Below are positions 17,389 to 25,879 of a stretch of DNA of 64,000 nt, piece after piece; the first letter of the stretch is position 1, and every line of letters begins with the position of its first letter. A program made the position numbers and the translations under genes. The DNA comes from Paenibacillus glucanolyticus NBRC 15330 (GTDB lineage: Bacteria > Bacillota > Bacilli > Paenibacillales > Paenibacillaceae), in NCBI RefSeq assembly GCF_004000885.1, contig NZ_BIMC01000016.1:1-64000 (forward strand), given 5' to 3'. Under the pieces are notes generated by a model. It saw only the letters and a program-made list of their open reading frames with translations. It did no database searches and was not told the DNA's origin.

Positions 17389-17417
17389 TTGCAAAGCCAA
17401 TCAGAACTTTCTACTAT
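17389..17417 (+). promoter_or_regulatory. Candidate qoxABCD promoter
   Basis: TTGCAA at 17389-17394 and TACTAT at 17412-17417 are 17 bases apart, about 50 bases before the qoxA start. An alternative TTGACA lies near 17342 but has no good -10 at the right distance. Confidence 0.45.
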
Positions 17418-17468
17418 AGATGTGTTAGAAACATTTGAACGAAGCCGTTTCAAGGAAAGGGGTACATC

Positions 17469-18473
17469 ATGAACAAAAGAGGGCCGTTATTTGCATTGTT
17501 ATTAAGCTTCACCTTGCTCTTATCGGGATGCAGCTCACTCACGGTATTGGATCCGAAAGGACCGGCTGCCAGAACCCTATCCGATACAATCATATTCTCC
17601 ATTCTCATGATGGTCGGAATATTGGCCGTAGTTTATGCGCTTTATATCTTCATGCTCACCAAATATCGAGCGAAGAAATCCAACGAAGGTTACGAACCGC
17701 CACATGAAGAGGGCAATAAATGGCTGGAAATATTATGGACCGCCATTCCGATCCTGATTGTTGCCGTCCTCTCGGTTGTGACCGTCAAAACGACGGTGGC
17801 CGTAGAGAATGTGCCGGAAGGCTATGAAAACCAAGAGCCGCTAGTCATCTACGCTTCCTCTTCGAACTGGAAATGGCACTTCAGCTATCCGGAAGAAGGA
17901 ATCGAAACGGTGAATTACGTTAACATTCCAACACATCGCCCGATTGAATTCCGTCTGTACTCATTCGGTACAATCTCAAGCTTCTGGATCCCTCAGCTTC
18001 ATGGCCAGAAATATGCGATGAGCGACATGATTACGAAGCTTAACATGGTTGCCGACGAACCGGGCTCCATGATGGGCCGTAACGCGAACTTCAACGGCGA
18101 AGGCTTCGCACACATGGAGTTCGAGGCGCTTGCAATGTCTTCGACCGAGTATGACAAGTGGGTTCAAGATGTCACGGAAACTGCTCCTGAGCTGAAGGAA
18201 GATGAGTTTAAGAAGCTGCTGGAAACCGCGCATGTCGGTCGAATGAGCTTCTCCAACACGCACCTTGAATTCAGCCCGCCGCCTTCCGAAGATCATCACC
18301 ATGGCGGTGATGTCAATGGCAATGAGGAGCATCAGGACCATAAAGACGTCCACCCGGATCCTGCTACAACGGAAGAAACGGAATTTGACAGCGAAACGAA
18401 CGTGGATCCGAACGAGCCGCTGCCGAACTTCCCGGCTGAAGAAAGCCCAAATCATCAACATGATGGACATTAA
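17469..18473 (+). CDS. qoxA: Cytochrome aa3 quinol oxidase subunit II
   Basis: Subunit II of the terminal oxidase that passes electrons from menaquinol to oxygen. The 334-residue protein starts with a lipoprotein signal (LLLSGC, Cys 21), then two membrane helices (about 40-65 and 90-110) and an extracytoplasmic cupredoxin domain. The CuA ligands of cytochrome c oxidases are absent; instead it reads SFWIPQLHGQKYAMSDM and GRNANFNGEGFAHMEF, typical of quinol oxidases. The last 55 residues are an acidic, His-rich tail (EDHHHGG, EHQDHKDVH, NHQHDGH), which is unusual. AAGGAAAGGGG precedes the ATG. It is first in the operon qoxABCD. Confidence 0.95.
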   Translation: MNKRGPLFALLLSFTLLLSGCSSLTVLDPKGPAARTLSDTIIFSILMMVGILAVVYALYIFMLTKYRAKKSNEGYEPPHEEGNKWLEILWTAIPILIVAVLSVVTVKTTVAVENVPEGYENQEPLVIYASSSNWKWHFSYPEEGIETVNYVNIPTHRPIEFRLYSFGTISSFWIPQLHGQKYAMSDMITKLNMVADEPGSMMGRNANFNGEGFAHMEFEALAMSSTEYDKWVQDVTETAPELKEDEFKKLLETAHVGRMSFSNTHLEFSPPPSEDHHHGGDVNGNEEHQDHKDVHPDPATTEETEFDSETNVDPNEPLPNFPAEESPNHQHDGH

Positions 18474-18536
18474 ATCGGTGAGTGAAACGTTGTTCACCCG
18501 ATCTACTTCATACATCCAGAAAGGAGCTAGGCTCTT

Positions 18537-20480
18537 ATGAAATGGGACGAATTTTTCGTTACCGGTGATCCGTTAATTTACGGCGCCATGGTGAGTATTG
18601 TTCTCGTCTCGCTTGCAATCCTCTTCGGCTTGACCTATTACAAGAAGTGGGGATATATGTGGCGGGAATGGCTGACCACCGTGGATCACAAAAAAATTGG
18701 CGTTATGTATATCATCTGTGCCTTGATCATGCTGTTCCGCGGCGGCGTTGACGCCTTGATGATGCGTGCGCAGACCGCTGCACCGGAAATGAAATTTCTG
18801 ACGGGTCAGCACTATAATGAAGTATTTACAACTCACGGAGTCATTATGATTCTCTTTATGGCCATGCCGTTTATCTTCGGTCTGATGAATGTTATCATTC
18901 CGCTCCAGATCGGTGCCCGTGACGTAGCATTCCCTAAACTGAACGCAATCAGCTTCTGGCTATTCTTCGCCGGTGCGATGCTGTTCAACATCTCCTTTGT
19001 CATTGGAGGCTCGCCGGATGCCGGCTGGTCCGCCTATTTCCCGCTGGCCAGTATCGAGTTCAGTCCGACGGTTGGCAACAACTATTACTCTCTGGCGCTG
19101 CAGATATCAGGGATTGGTACGCTCCTTACAGGCGTTAACTTTATCGTAACGATCCTGAAGATGCGTGCACCAGGTATGACACTCATGCGCATGCCAATGT
19201 TCACATGGTCTGTGCTGATCACTTGTGTCATCATTATCTTTGCTTTCCCGGTACTTACGATTGCGCTATTGCTTATGATGTTCGACCGCGTGTTTGGTTC
19301 ACAATTCTTCACGATGTCCAACGGCGGTATGGATATGCTCTGGGCCAACCTGTTCTGGGTATGGGGTCACCCTGAGGTATATATTGTTATTCTGCCTGCA
19401 TTCGGGATATTCAGTGAGATTATATCGACCTTCTCCAAGAAGAACCTGTATGGTTACGGTTCCATGGTCTTCAGTATGGTTATCATCTCAGCTCTGTCCT
19501 TCCTGGTCTGGGCCCACCATTTCTATACGATGGGTCAAGGCGCCATGGTCAACGGCTTCTTCTCGATCACAACGATGGCGATTGCCGTGCCGACCGGGGT
19601 CAAAATATTCAACTGGCTCTTTACGCTGAGGAAAGGCCGAATAAGCTTTACGACACCGATGCTCTATTCACTGGCATTTATTCCGATCTTTACGATCGGC
19701 GGTGTTACCGGCGTTATGCTGGCGATGGCCAGTGCCGACTATCAGTATCATAATACGATGTTCCTGGTTGCCCACTTCCACTATGTGCTCATTCCAGGTG
19801 CCGTATTTGCCGTCATTGCCGGTTTCCATTACTGGTTCCCTAAAGTGTTCGGCTTCCGTCTGAATGAAAAACTTGGCAAAATTGCCTTCTGGTTCATTGC
19901 CATTTCGTTTAACGTTACCTTCTTCCCGATGTTCTTCCTGGGACTGATGGGTATGACTCGCCGGACGTACACGTACTCAGCTGAAACCGGCTTTGGCCCG
20001 CTGAATATGCTGTCGATGGTAGGTGCGGTCGGTCTGGCAATCGGATTTGTTATTCTCGTATATAACATCTACTGGAGTACACGTTACGAGCCGCGCGACA
20101 AAACAGGCGATCCATGGGATGCACGCGCTCTGGAATGGTCAACGCCAAGCCCGGTTCCTGTATATAACTTTGCTGTCACACCACAAGTAAAAGGCCGTGA
20201 TGCCTACTGGTTCTCGAAGAAAAACAACGAACCGCTCTCAGATGAGAAAATCACGAAGATTCACATGCCTAGCAACACCGGAAAACCATTTATACTGGGT
20301 ATTGCCTTCTTCTTCCTCGGCTTCTTCCTGGTATTCAGCTGGTGGATTCCATCCATCGTGGCTGGTGTCGCGGTGCTGATTATAATGGCTACCATGTCCT
20401 TTGACCGTGATCACGGATATTACATTCCGGTTGAAGAGATTGTTCAAACCGAACAGAAACTGCGGGGTGATACGGTATGA
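18537..20480 (+). CDS. qoxB: Cytochrome aa3 quinol oxidase subunit I
   Basis: This is the catalytic subunit, 647 residues with about 14-15 membrane helices, carrying low-spin haem and the haem-copper centre. The low-spin haem ligand is in FTTHGVIMIL. CuB ligands are in WGHPEVYIVI (with the cross-linked Tyr) and AHHFY. The high-spin and low-spin haem histidines are in LVAHFHYVL. RGGVDALMMRAQ near residue 62 is the quinol-oxidase version of the N-terminal region. AAGGAG precedes the ATG, 63 bases after qoxA. The stop overlaps the qoxC start (ATGA), showing translational coupling. Confidence 0.97.
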   Translation: MKWDEFFVTGDPLIYGAMVSIVLVSLAILFGLTYYKKWGYMWREWLTTVDHKKIGVMYIICALIMLFRGGVDALMMRAQTAAPEMKFLTGQHYNEVFTTHGVIMILFMAMPFIFGLMNVIIPLQIGARDVAFPKLNAISFWLFFAGAMLFNISFVIGGSPDAGWSAYFPLASIEFSPTVGNNYYSLALQISGIGTLLTGVNFIVTILKMRAPGMTLMRMPMFTWSVLITCVIIIFAFPVLTIALLLMMFDRVFGSQFFTMSNGGMDMLWANLFWVWGHPEVYIVILPAFGIFSEIISTFSKKNLYGYGSMVFSMVIISALSFLVWAHHFYTMGQGAMVNGFFSITTMAIAVPTGVKIFNWLFTLRKGRISFTTPMLYSLAFIPIFTIGGVTGVMLAMASADYQYHNTMFLVAHFHYVLIPGAVFAVIAGFHYWFPKVFGFRLNEKLGKIAFWFIAISFNVTFFPMFFLGLMGMTRRTYTYSAETGFGPLNMLSMVGAVGLAIGFVILVYNIYWSTRYEPRDKTGDPWDARALEWSTPSPVPVYNFAVTPQVKGRDAYWFSKKNNEPLSDEKITKIHMPSNTGKPFILGIAFFFLGFFLVFSWWIPSIVAGVAVLIIMATMSFDRDHGYYIPVEEIVQTEQKLRGDTV

Positions 20481-21073
20481 AAATAGATGCCACTCAGCCG
20501 CTGGAATATGGAACAGAGGAAAACCGCAATCGTATCTTCGGATTCTGGCTGTTCCTCGGAGCTGAAATTGCGCTCTTTGCTACCTTGTTTACCGTCTACT
20601 TCGTTCTCGTGAACCGCTTCGCCAGCGGTCCGAGCGGAGCGGAAATCTTTGAAATAACACCGGTTCTACTTGAGACCTTCCTGCTCTTAACGAGCAGCTT
20701 CACCATCGGATTGGCTGTTCATGCGATGCGTCTGGGTCTGAAAAAGCAGATGATGATCTTTATGGTCATCACCCTGCTGCTGGGTGCAGGATTCCTTGGT
20801 ATCGAGATCTTTGAATTCTTCACTTATGTGCATGAAGGAGTTACACTCTCTACCAGCGCATTTGCGTCCAGCCTGTTTACACTGCTTGGGACTCACGGAG
20901 CTCACGTTACCTTTGGTCTCCTGTGGGGAACTGCCATTCTGATTCAACTTAAAAAGCATGGATTGGATCATTCCACAGCCAACAAGTCCTTTATCTTCTC
21001 GCTCTACTGGCACTTCCTGGACGTTGTGTGGATCTTCATATTCAGCTTTGTATACCTGAAAGGACTGATGTGA
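20477..21073 (+). CDS. qoxC: Cytochrome aa3 quinol oxidase subunit III
   Basis: The 198-residue protein has five membrane helices, as in bacterial quinol-oxidase subunit III. Motifs include FGFWLFLGAEIALFATLF, a central ETFLLLTSSFTIGLAVHAM, GTHGAHVTFGLLWG and the final YWHFLDVVWIFIFSFVYL. Subunit III stabilises the catalytic core and has no cofactor. It overlaps qoxB by four bases and ends two bases before qoxD. Confidence 0.96.
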   Translation: MKIDATQPLEYGTEENRNRIFGFWLFLGAEIALFATLFTVYFVLVNRFASGPSGAEIFEITPVLLETFLLLTSSFTIGLAVHAMRLGLKKQMMIFMVITLLLGAGFLGIEIFEFFTYVHEGVTLSTSAFASSLFTLLGTHGAHVTFGLLWGTAILIQLKKHGLDHSTANKSFIFSLYWHFLDVVWIFIFSFVYLKGLM

Positions 21074-21074
21074 C

Positions 21075-21362
21075 ATGATTAAGCAGCTGTTTCCTATTAA
21101 GCATGTAGCGGGTTATATATCGTCTCTCGTCCTTTCAGCTGTTGCACTCGTGGTTCTGTTGGATATGCCGACAGCTTCGAAATTTGCCATCCTGCTGGTC
21201 ACCGCGATACTGCAGGCTGCCGTTCAGCTCATGCTGTTCATGCACGTTGGCGAAAGTGATGACAAGAAATCCGTTTATATCAACATTGCGTTCGCTCTGT
21301 TTGTTGGACTTGTCACGATCTTCGGAACGCTCTTCATCTTCGTATGGGGATGGTATGCATAA
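21075..21362 (+). CDS. qoxD: Cytochrome aa3 quinol oxidase subunit IV
   Basis: The 95-residue protein has three membrane helices, the size of the subunit IV (CtaF/CyoD) family. HVAGYISSLVLSAVALVVLL, ILLVTAILQAAVQLMLFMH and a C-terminal FGTLFIFVWGWY are the usual segments. It assists assembly of the CuB site in subunit I. It is the last gene of the operon and starts two bases after the qoxC stop. Confidence 0.95.
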   Translation: MIKQLFPIKHVAGYISSLVLSAVALVVLLDMPTASKFAILLVTAILQAAVQLMLFMHVGESDDKKSVYINIAFALFVGLVTIFGTLFIFVWGWYA

Positions 21363-21433
21363 CAACCGGCAATAGCCGAGCTACAGATTAACCGATGAAC
21401 GTATCGCATTGCGCGATCGCTTCATCCACATAG

Positions 21434-21477
21434 AAGGGGCCGTCCCAAAAGTCACTTGACTCCGGGAGGCCCCTTTG
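21434..21477 (+). terminator. qox operon terminator
   Basis: AAGGGGCC pairs with GGCCCCTT, and an inner TCCC with GGGA, over a 19-base loop. A short T-run follows. It also faces the convergent CWB2 gene. Confidence 0.75.
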
Positions 21478-21564
21478 TGTGTTATAAGGACGCTGAGGAA
21501 CGAAACATTCCTCCAATCGCTGTTGCCCCCGAATATCCTGAATTCATCTTTAAGGAAGGAATCG

Positions 21565-22737
21565 CTATGGGGCAGCGTTCTCCAGAATTTCATCGATCTC
21601 GCTCTGAAGTTTGGTCGTCAGGGTCTTCTCATCTCCAATAATCCAGGCATGATTATAGGGTGCTTCCATTGGCGAATTGTCATACGCTTGCTGTATTGAC
21701 TCTACGTACTTCACGATGGAACGGGGAACCCCGTCACGCTCCGTATATAACAGCGGTGCATGTTTACCCATATGGGACAATGGCGCAGCCGCAATGGACA
21801 AGATAGGAGAATCCGGGATGGAGAAGGAGAGGCTGTAGCCCGGTGAGCGTATCCCCCATCCGAACCCCGTTCCGGGATCATGGTACTGTGCGAAGTGAAT
21901 GGCATTCTCGTATGGATCATCCCCGGCGATTCGAATCACGTTGCCATATTGCCGGAGATTTTCCTCCACGCTGTGGGATACCACCTTCTCCGGTCCGATG
22001 ATATAGATATGTGCCTGCCCATTTCGCTTCTGAAGCGCCTTCACCGTATCTTCAGGCACGTCCTTCTCACTGACAAACAGTAGTGTCTCCGGCATATGCG
22101 CAATCCAGCTTACCGCAGGCAGCGTATAATTCGGGCGCTCCATCGATCCAATGATGACGGAGGTTGGAACGGATCCCGTTACCTTTGCCGCGTATTCGTC
22201 AATAGCAGCTGCTGCTTCTGCCGGCTCCGTTGCATCTATGTGGTCGACCTTATAGTCGAGTCCGTTCAGATCCTTCATAACCTTTTCCGATATCGGGCCG
22301 ACCGTGATAATGTCAATCCCTTTGTTATTCTCCGCTCCCCTTGGCTTCAAGCGGCGCAGCTCCTCCAGCGTTTCCTTGGGAATCCCCTCCTCTTCCACAA
22401 ACAACAGCGGCCCCTGGCTCAGCTGAGTCAGATCGGCACTGACAGCGGCTATGGGCCACTGGGCCGAATCCACCAGAATAACGCTCTGCGGGCGACTGTG
22501 CTCATTCGTGGACAGCCACAGCGTTTTGGAGGTCAGTACCGCCGCACTTACTGGATCAGACGTATTCAATCGGATGGTATTCTTAGTAGCTGACCAAGGC
22601 ACAGGGGTATCCTTCAGCAGCTCTTTGCTGTGAACAGCGGATGGAATCGAGGGCTCCGAATGATTCACAGTCTGACTCCAAGCGAGAATGCCTGCCGTAA
22701 GAAGGGCAAGGGCCCAGCCGGCGATCATTTTCTTCAC
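21565..22737 (-). CDS. Cell wall-binding repeat 2 (CWB2) protein
   Basis: This 390-residue exported protein has an N-terminal membrane/signal segment (KKMIAGWALALLTAGILAWSQ) and three CWB2-like repeats (PF04122), visible as VILVDSAQWPIAAVSADLT / GPLLFVEEEGIPKETLEEL / IDIITVGPISEKVM, then TSVIIGSMERPNYTLPA / LLFVSEKDVPEDTVKAL / IYIIGPEKVV, and a third with PILSIAAAPLSH / APLLYTERDGVP / AWIIGDE. CWB2 repeats bind secondary wall polymers and attach S-layer proteins in clostridia. There is no second functional domain. The GTG at 22737 lies eight bases from AGGAGG and is preferred over the ATG at 22779, which has none. Confidence 0.85.
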   Translation of the reverse strand: MKKMIAGWALALLTAGILAWSQTVNHSEPSIPSAVHSKELLKDTPVPWSATKNTIRLNTSDPVSAAVLTSKTLWLSTNEHSRPQSVILVDSAQWPIAAVSADLTQLSQGPLLFVEEEGIPKETLEELRRLKPRGAENNKGIDIITVGPISEKVMKDLNGLDYKVDHIDATEPAEAAAAIDEYAAKVTGSVPTSVIIGSMERPNYTLPAVSWIAHMPETLLFVSEKDVPEDTVKALQKRNGQAHIYIIGPEKVVSHSVEENLRQYGNVIRIAGDDPYENAIHFAQYHDPGTGFGWGIRSPGYSLSFSIPDSPILSIAAAPLSHMGKHAPLLYTERDGVPRSIVKYVESIQQAYDNSPMEAPYNHAWIIGDEKTLTTKLQSEIDEILENAAP

Positions 22738-22808
22738 CGTACATTCCTCCTGTCTGCACACAACGTAACACGCATGCATCTCTGCTATCCTTCATGCGGA
22801 TTTAGGGG

Positions 22809-24059
22809 TCACATATCTTCCATTAACTTCTCTTCATCCAAATCCGGCGGCAAACCAGGACGTTCATGGGAACGGTTCCGCATCCATTGTTCTTTCAGCA
22901 TCTTCACAAACACATCGTCCCGGGATAGCCAGACACCATACTGGCGCTTCATGTGCCGCTCTGCCTCGTCAAACGAACGGAATGTAAACGGCAGCGGATC
23001 GCCGTTCCACTCCACCACCCATTCTCCTGCGCGGGCATATACAAACAGCATATCCTCGCCCCAGCTTTCGTACAGAACACCGGACTCGGTACCTTTAATG
23101 TTGAACTGATTCCGTGAGGCATCTAAACGGATCGGTTCAAGTTCAAACGGATCGGCCGCAAACAGCTGATATACTTCCTCCGTTATTGTGCATCCCGATG
23201 CTTTAGCATGACCTCCGCCGCCGTACCGAATTGCAATTTCGGATACATCCACATGATCATGAATCGTCCGCAGGCTCATTTTCCTCCCGCCCATATTCAA
23301 TATGGCGATATAATCAAGATGAGGATAGACGGATCCCAGCTCACTGGCAAGCTCAGAATGATAGGACTCGGCGTATACGATACCTACGCAGTATTCATCA
23401 ACGAAGGTTTGAATAATTTCACGCTGCTTGCGGCGGATATAACGCTCGATTTTATCCTCTTCCATGTCCAGAATTTTCTCTTCAAATTCATCGAAGAAAA
23501 AGCCCTCCGATTCACGAAGACGCTGGATCATCTTGCTCTCAAACTCGTCAACGGCCAGCATGTAGAACAGATCATTCAACCGTTTTGCCTGAATCTTCTG
23601 ATGTTCTTCCCATTCCCATGTATCATAGAGCCGGACTAGCTCCACGAATTGATCCATCCCTTCGCTCCTGCTCAGATGTCCATGCTCAATCAAATATTCA
23701 TAAAATAATGAGGTTGCCGAGGCCGCTCTACCGTCTCGATGCGTCACAACCACCTGTCCCCATATGTAATCATTCAAATGAAGGGCAGTTTTATGGTGAT
23801 CGATAAGCTGAACCTGTCCTCCTTCTTCCACAAACACGTTTAATTCCTTCTCGATGTCGGGAGCAACCGATAAATCCGTAATAAACAGCACGTCGTACGG
23901 ATGCTCCTGAACGGAGGTCCGGTTTAAATACCTTGCGACTTGCTGATTCAATCCGTGAATGGTGTTATATCGGACATCGATTCCTTCGCCGAAGGCGCAT
24001 TTGGCTATGATGCCGCAGCCGATGCCATCCAGATCATTATGGCTGTACAGATGATACAT
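22809..24059 (-). CDS. nrnB: DHH/DHHA1 phosphoesterase, NrnB-like
   Basis: The 416-residue protein is a DHH-family phosphoesterase. The DHH domain shows SHNDLDGIGCG (metal-binding Asp pair), FITDLSV and LIDHHKTA. The DHHA1 domain has RYGGGGHAKASGC. The start MYHLYSHNDLDG and the length fit B. subtilis NrnB, a nuclease that degrades nano-RNAs of two to five bases from the 3' end; the symbol is given by that resemblance. There is an extra acidic C-terminus of about 30 residues. The upstream gene is the rhodanese, separated by two terminators. Confidence 0.85.
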   Translation of the reverse strand: MYHLYSHNDLDGIGCGIIAKCAFGEGIDVRYNTIHGLNQQVARYLNRTSVQEHPYDVLFITDLSVAPDIEKELNVFVEEGGQVQLIDHHKTALHLNDYIWGQVVVTHRDGRAASATSLFYEYLIEHGHLSRSEGMDQFVELVRLYDTWEWEEHQKIQAKRLNDLFYMLAVDEFESKMIQRLRESEGFFFDEFEEKILDMEEDKIERYIRRKQREIIQTFVDEYCVGIVYAESYHSELASELGSVYPHLDYIAILNMGGRKMSLRTIHDHVDVSEIAIRYGGGGHAKASGCTITEEVYQLFAADPFELEPIRLDASRNQFNIKGTESGVLYESWGEDMLFVYARAGEWVVEWNGDPLPFTFRSFDEAERHMKRQYGVWLSRDDVFVKMLKEQWMRNRSHERPGLPPDLDEEKLMEDM

Positions 24060-24182
24060 AGGTGATTTCCTCCCTAGAAGGTGGAATGGACAAGCGGTAC
24101 ATACCTTTCACCCCTACGGTTCCCTAAAATCTTCCGTTTTATCCCCCTGCTGCTGTTCTGAACCATCAGAATTGGACAAAAA

Positions 24183-24214
24183 AAGAAGAAGGGGACAGAG
24201 CACCACTTCTTCTT
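24183..24214 (-). terminator. Second hairpin downstream of the rhodanese gene
   Basis: AAGAAGAAG pairs with CTTCTTCTT; on the minus strand the stem is followed by T7. It lies about 85 bases beyond the first terminator and shows that a short frame here is not coding. Confidence 0.65.
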
Positions 24215-24299
24215 GAATATATAAGAGACTATGCCTGGTGAACAGGTCTTGGTCCTTTGGATGCCATAACCTCATGCTCTTTTCCTTACGCAGCATAAC

Positions 24300-24341
24300 A
24301 AAAAAATCCGATCAGCAAGAGTCTGCCGATCGAATTTTTTT
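24300..24341 (-). terminator. Terminator of the rhodanese gene
   Basis: GATC and GCA pair with TGC and GATC inside flanking A and T runs, so it can work on both strands. It begins directly after the rhodanese stop codon. Confidence 0.85.
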
Positions 24342-24731
24342 TCAATTCATAGATGCACGTTGCAGGGAATTGCAAGCCGTGCAATCCTCCTGCAAATAGA
24401 ATATTGAAGTAAAGCCCGCCTTCTTGAGCTTGCGCGCCGCCAGAAAGCCGGCTGAGCGCTTCGGTGTTACGATGACTACGGAATCATCTGGTTTAAGTTC
24501 CTGATCCCAAACATAAGACAGTCTTCCAAGGGAGATGTTAATGGTCTCTTTCCACGGATTTGCCATAAACTCGGATACATCGCGAACATCGAGCAATTTG
24601 AGTTCAGGGCATTCCTTTTGTGCAAGACGAAGATCGCTGCACTTCATGAACCGCAAGCCTGTTATAGGTACATACCTCCGGTAGTATAGAACGAATAGGA
24701 AAACCATAAAGACGGCTAATGCGATCAGCAC
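24342..24731 (-). CDS. Membrane-anchored rhodanese-like protein lacking the catalytic Cys
   Basis: One N-terminal membrane helix (VLIALAVFMVFLFVLYYRRY) is followed by a rhodanese fold: LKLLDVRDVSEFMANPWKET, INISLGRL and VVIVTPKRSAGFLAARKLKK. The loop that normally holds the catalytic Cys (C-R-x-G-x-R) reads TPKRSA, so there is no persulfide-forming Cys there. A C-terminal CTAC motif (LQEDCTACNSL) could replace it. I use the GTG at 24731 because GGGGGA lies eight bases upstream; ATGs at 24746-24764 have no Shine-Dalgarno sequence. The promoter carries a CsoR/CstR-type operator, pointing to sulfide/persulfide or copper control. About 129 residues. Confidence 0.75.
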   Translation of the reverse strand: MLIALAVFMVFLFVLYYRRYVPITGLRFMKCSDLRLAQKECPELKLLDVRDVSEFMANPWKETINISLGRLSYVWDQELKPDDSVVIVTPKRSAGFLAARKLKKAGFTSIFYLQEDCTACNSLQRASMN

Positions 24732-24756
24732 GTAGCATTCCCCCATCAAAGTCATG

Positions 24757-24789
24757 TGCATCATCTTGATGCATGGTGGGTGAAACCCA
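24757..24789 (-). other. Two small hairpins in the rhodanese leader
   Basis: TGCATCA-TCT-TGATGCA (24757-24773) and TGGGT-GAA-ACCCA (24777-24789) are perfect short inverted repeats in the roughly 85-base leader between the inferred transcription start and the GTG. They might be RNA stems or further protein sites. Confidence 0.45.
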
Positions 24790-24806
24790 ACAAAATCTGA
24801 AAATCT

Positions 24807-24850
24807 TACCCCCACGGGTATATAGTATGTGCTGCCTGAATAAAAGTCAA
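24807..24850 (-). promoter_or_regulatory. Rhodanese promoter with CsoR/CstR-type operator
   Basis: On the minus strand TTGACT (24850-24845), 17 bases and TACTAT (24827-24822) form a near-consensus SigA promoter. Right behind the -10 lies TACCCGTGGGGGTA (24820-24807), an inverted repeat TACCC-N4-GGGTA on the plus strand. This is the operator form of the CsoR family (copper sensor CsoR, persulfide sensor CstR). It covers the transcription start, so it would repress. Confidence 0.75.
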
Positions 24851-24857
24851 TACATGA

Positions 24858-25853
24858 TTACAATGCACACTCTTCTATTTCAAAACCCAAGTCTTCAATC
24901 AATCCCCAGTCTGCCGTATGAGCCTGCCCTTCTGTCGTCAAATAATCACCGATGAATATAGAATTCGCTGCATAAAGACCGAGCGGCTGCAAGGAGCGCA
25001 GATTAACCTCGCGCCCGCCCGCGATCCGGATCTCCTTCGTCGGATTAACAAATCTCATCATAGCTAGAATCTTTAAACACATCATGGGTGTCAGTTCCTT
25101 GCGTCCTTCAAGGGGAGTCCCGTCGATTGCGTTCAGAAAATTGCACGGGATGGAATCCGCCCCGAGCGATTTTAGAGCAAACGCAATCTCCACCCGTTCT
25201 TCCAGGCTCTCTCCCATTCCAAAAATGGCTCCCGAGCATGGGGACATGCCGGAAGTGCTTGCCTGCTTCACCGTGTTCAGTCGATCATCATATGTATGCG
25301 TGGTTGTAATATGTTCATAGTTATCTTTAGAAGTATTCAGATTATGATTATATCGATGCACCCCGGCATCCGCAAGCTTCTGAGCATGCACCTCATTCAA
25401 AAAGCCCAGGCAGCAGCAGACCTTCAGACTGGTCGTCTGTGTAATCTCCTTCACCGCTTCAATGACATGCTCAATCTCCCGGTTGGAAGGACGGCGCCCA
25501 GAAGCAACGATGCAATAGGTTCCGGCCTTTCGGCGAATCGATTCACGGGCACCTTCAAGAATCTTTTCTTTGGTAAGCCATGCGTACTTTTCAATCGGCG
25601 CTTCTGATACGATGGACTGGGAGCAGTATCCGCAATCTTCAGGGCACAGACCGGATTTGGCATTCACAATCATATTCAGCTTAACCTTATTGCCATAGTA
25701 CTCCCGCCGGATGCGATACGCAGCCTGCATAACAGACAGCAGTTCCTGATCCTCGCTCTGCAGAATAGCACGCGCTTCCTCCGGAGTAACTTCGTATCCT
25801 TGTATAACTTGATCAGATAATTTCAGCCAATCACGATGAATTTGAGTAATCAT
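24858..25853 (-). CDS. bioB: Biotin synthase
   Basis: Radical SAM enzyme that inserts sulfur into dethiobiotin. The 331-residue protein has the [4Fe-4S] motif CPEDCGYC (Cys 70, 74, 77), YNHNLNTS with the conserved Asn, and the C-terminal GGREVNLRSLQPLGLYAANSI that includes the Arg ligand of the second cluster. Length fits the family. The ATG at 25853 has AGAGGGGG nine bases upstream; the longer frame starts inside the BirA box and is rejected. No other bio genes are near, so it is a single-gene unit controlled by biotin. Confidence 0.97.
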   Translation of the reverse strand: MITQIHRDWLKLSDQVIQGYEVTPEEARAILQSEDQELLSVMQAAYRIRREYYGNKVKLNMIVNAKSGLCPEDCGYCSQSIVSEAPIEKYAWLTKEKILEGARESIRRKAGTYCIVASGRRPSNREIEHVIEAVKEITQTTSLKVCCCLGFLNEVHAQKLADAGVHRYNHNLNTSKDNYEHITTTHTYDDRLNTVKQASTSGMSPCSGAIFGMGESLEERVEIAFALKSLGADSIPCNFLNAIDGTPLEGRKELTPMMCLKILAMMRFVNPTKEIRIAGGREVNLRSLQPLGLYAANSIFIGDYLTTEGQAHTADWGLIEDLGFEIEECAL

Positions 25854-25879
25854 ATGATTAGGCCCCCTCTCCGTTTTCA

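Larger units (their letters stand above)
16975..17468. other. Intergenic region upstream of qoxA
   Basis: This gap of almost 500 bases has no credible reading frame. Its right half holds a long inverted repeat and a promoter candidate, listed separately. The left half (16975-17300) is AT-rich and shows nothing I can name. Confidence 0.6.

Noticed and set aside
21423..21480. GGGGCCGTCCC as an insertion-sequence end
   Set aside because: It is part of the qox terminator stem, and no transposase or target duplication is near.
24114..24296. Minus-strand frame of 60 codons downstream of the rhodanese gene
   Set aside because: It spans a terminator-like hairpin (24183-24214) and lies behind another terminator.
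24732..24815. Longer start for the rhodanese gene at GTG 24815
   Set aside because: It lies inside the operator, at the inferred transcription start.
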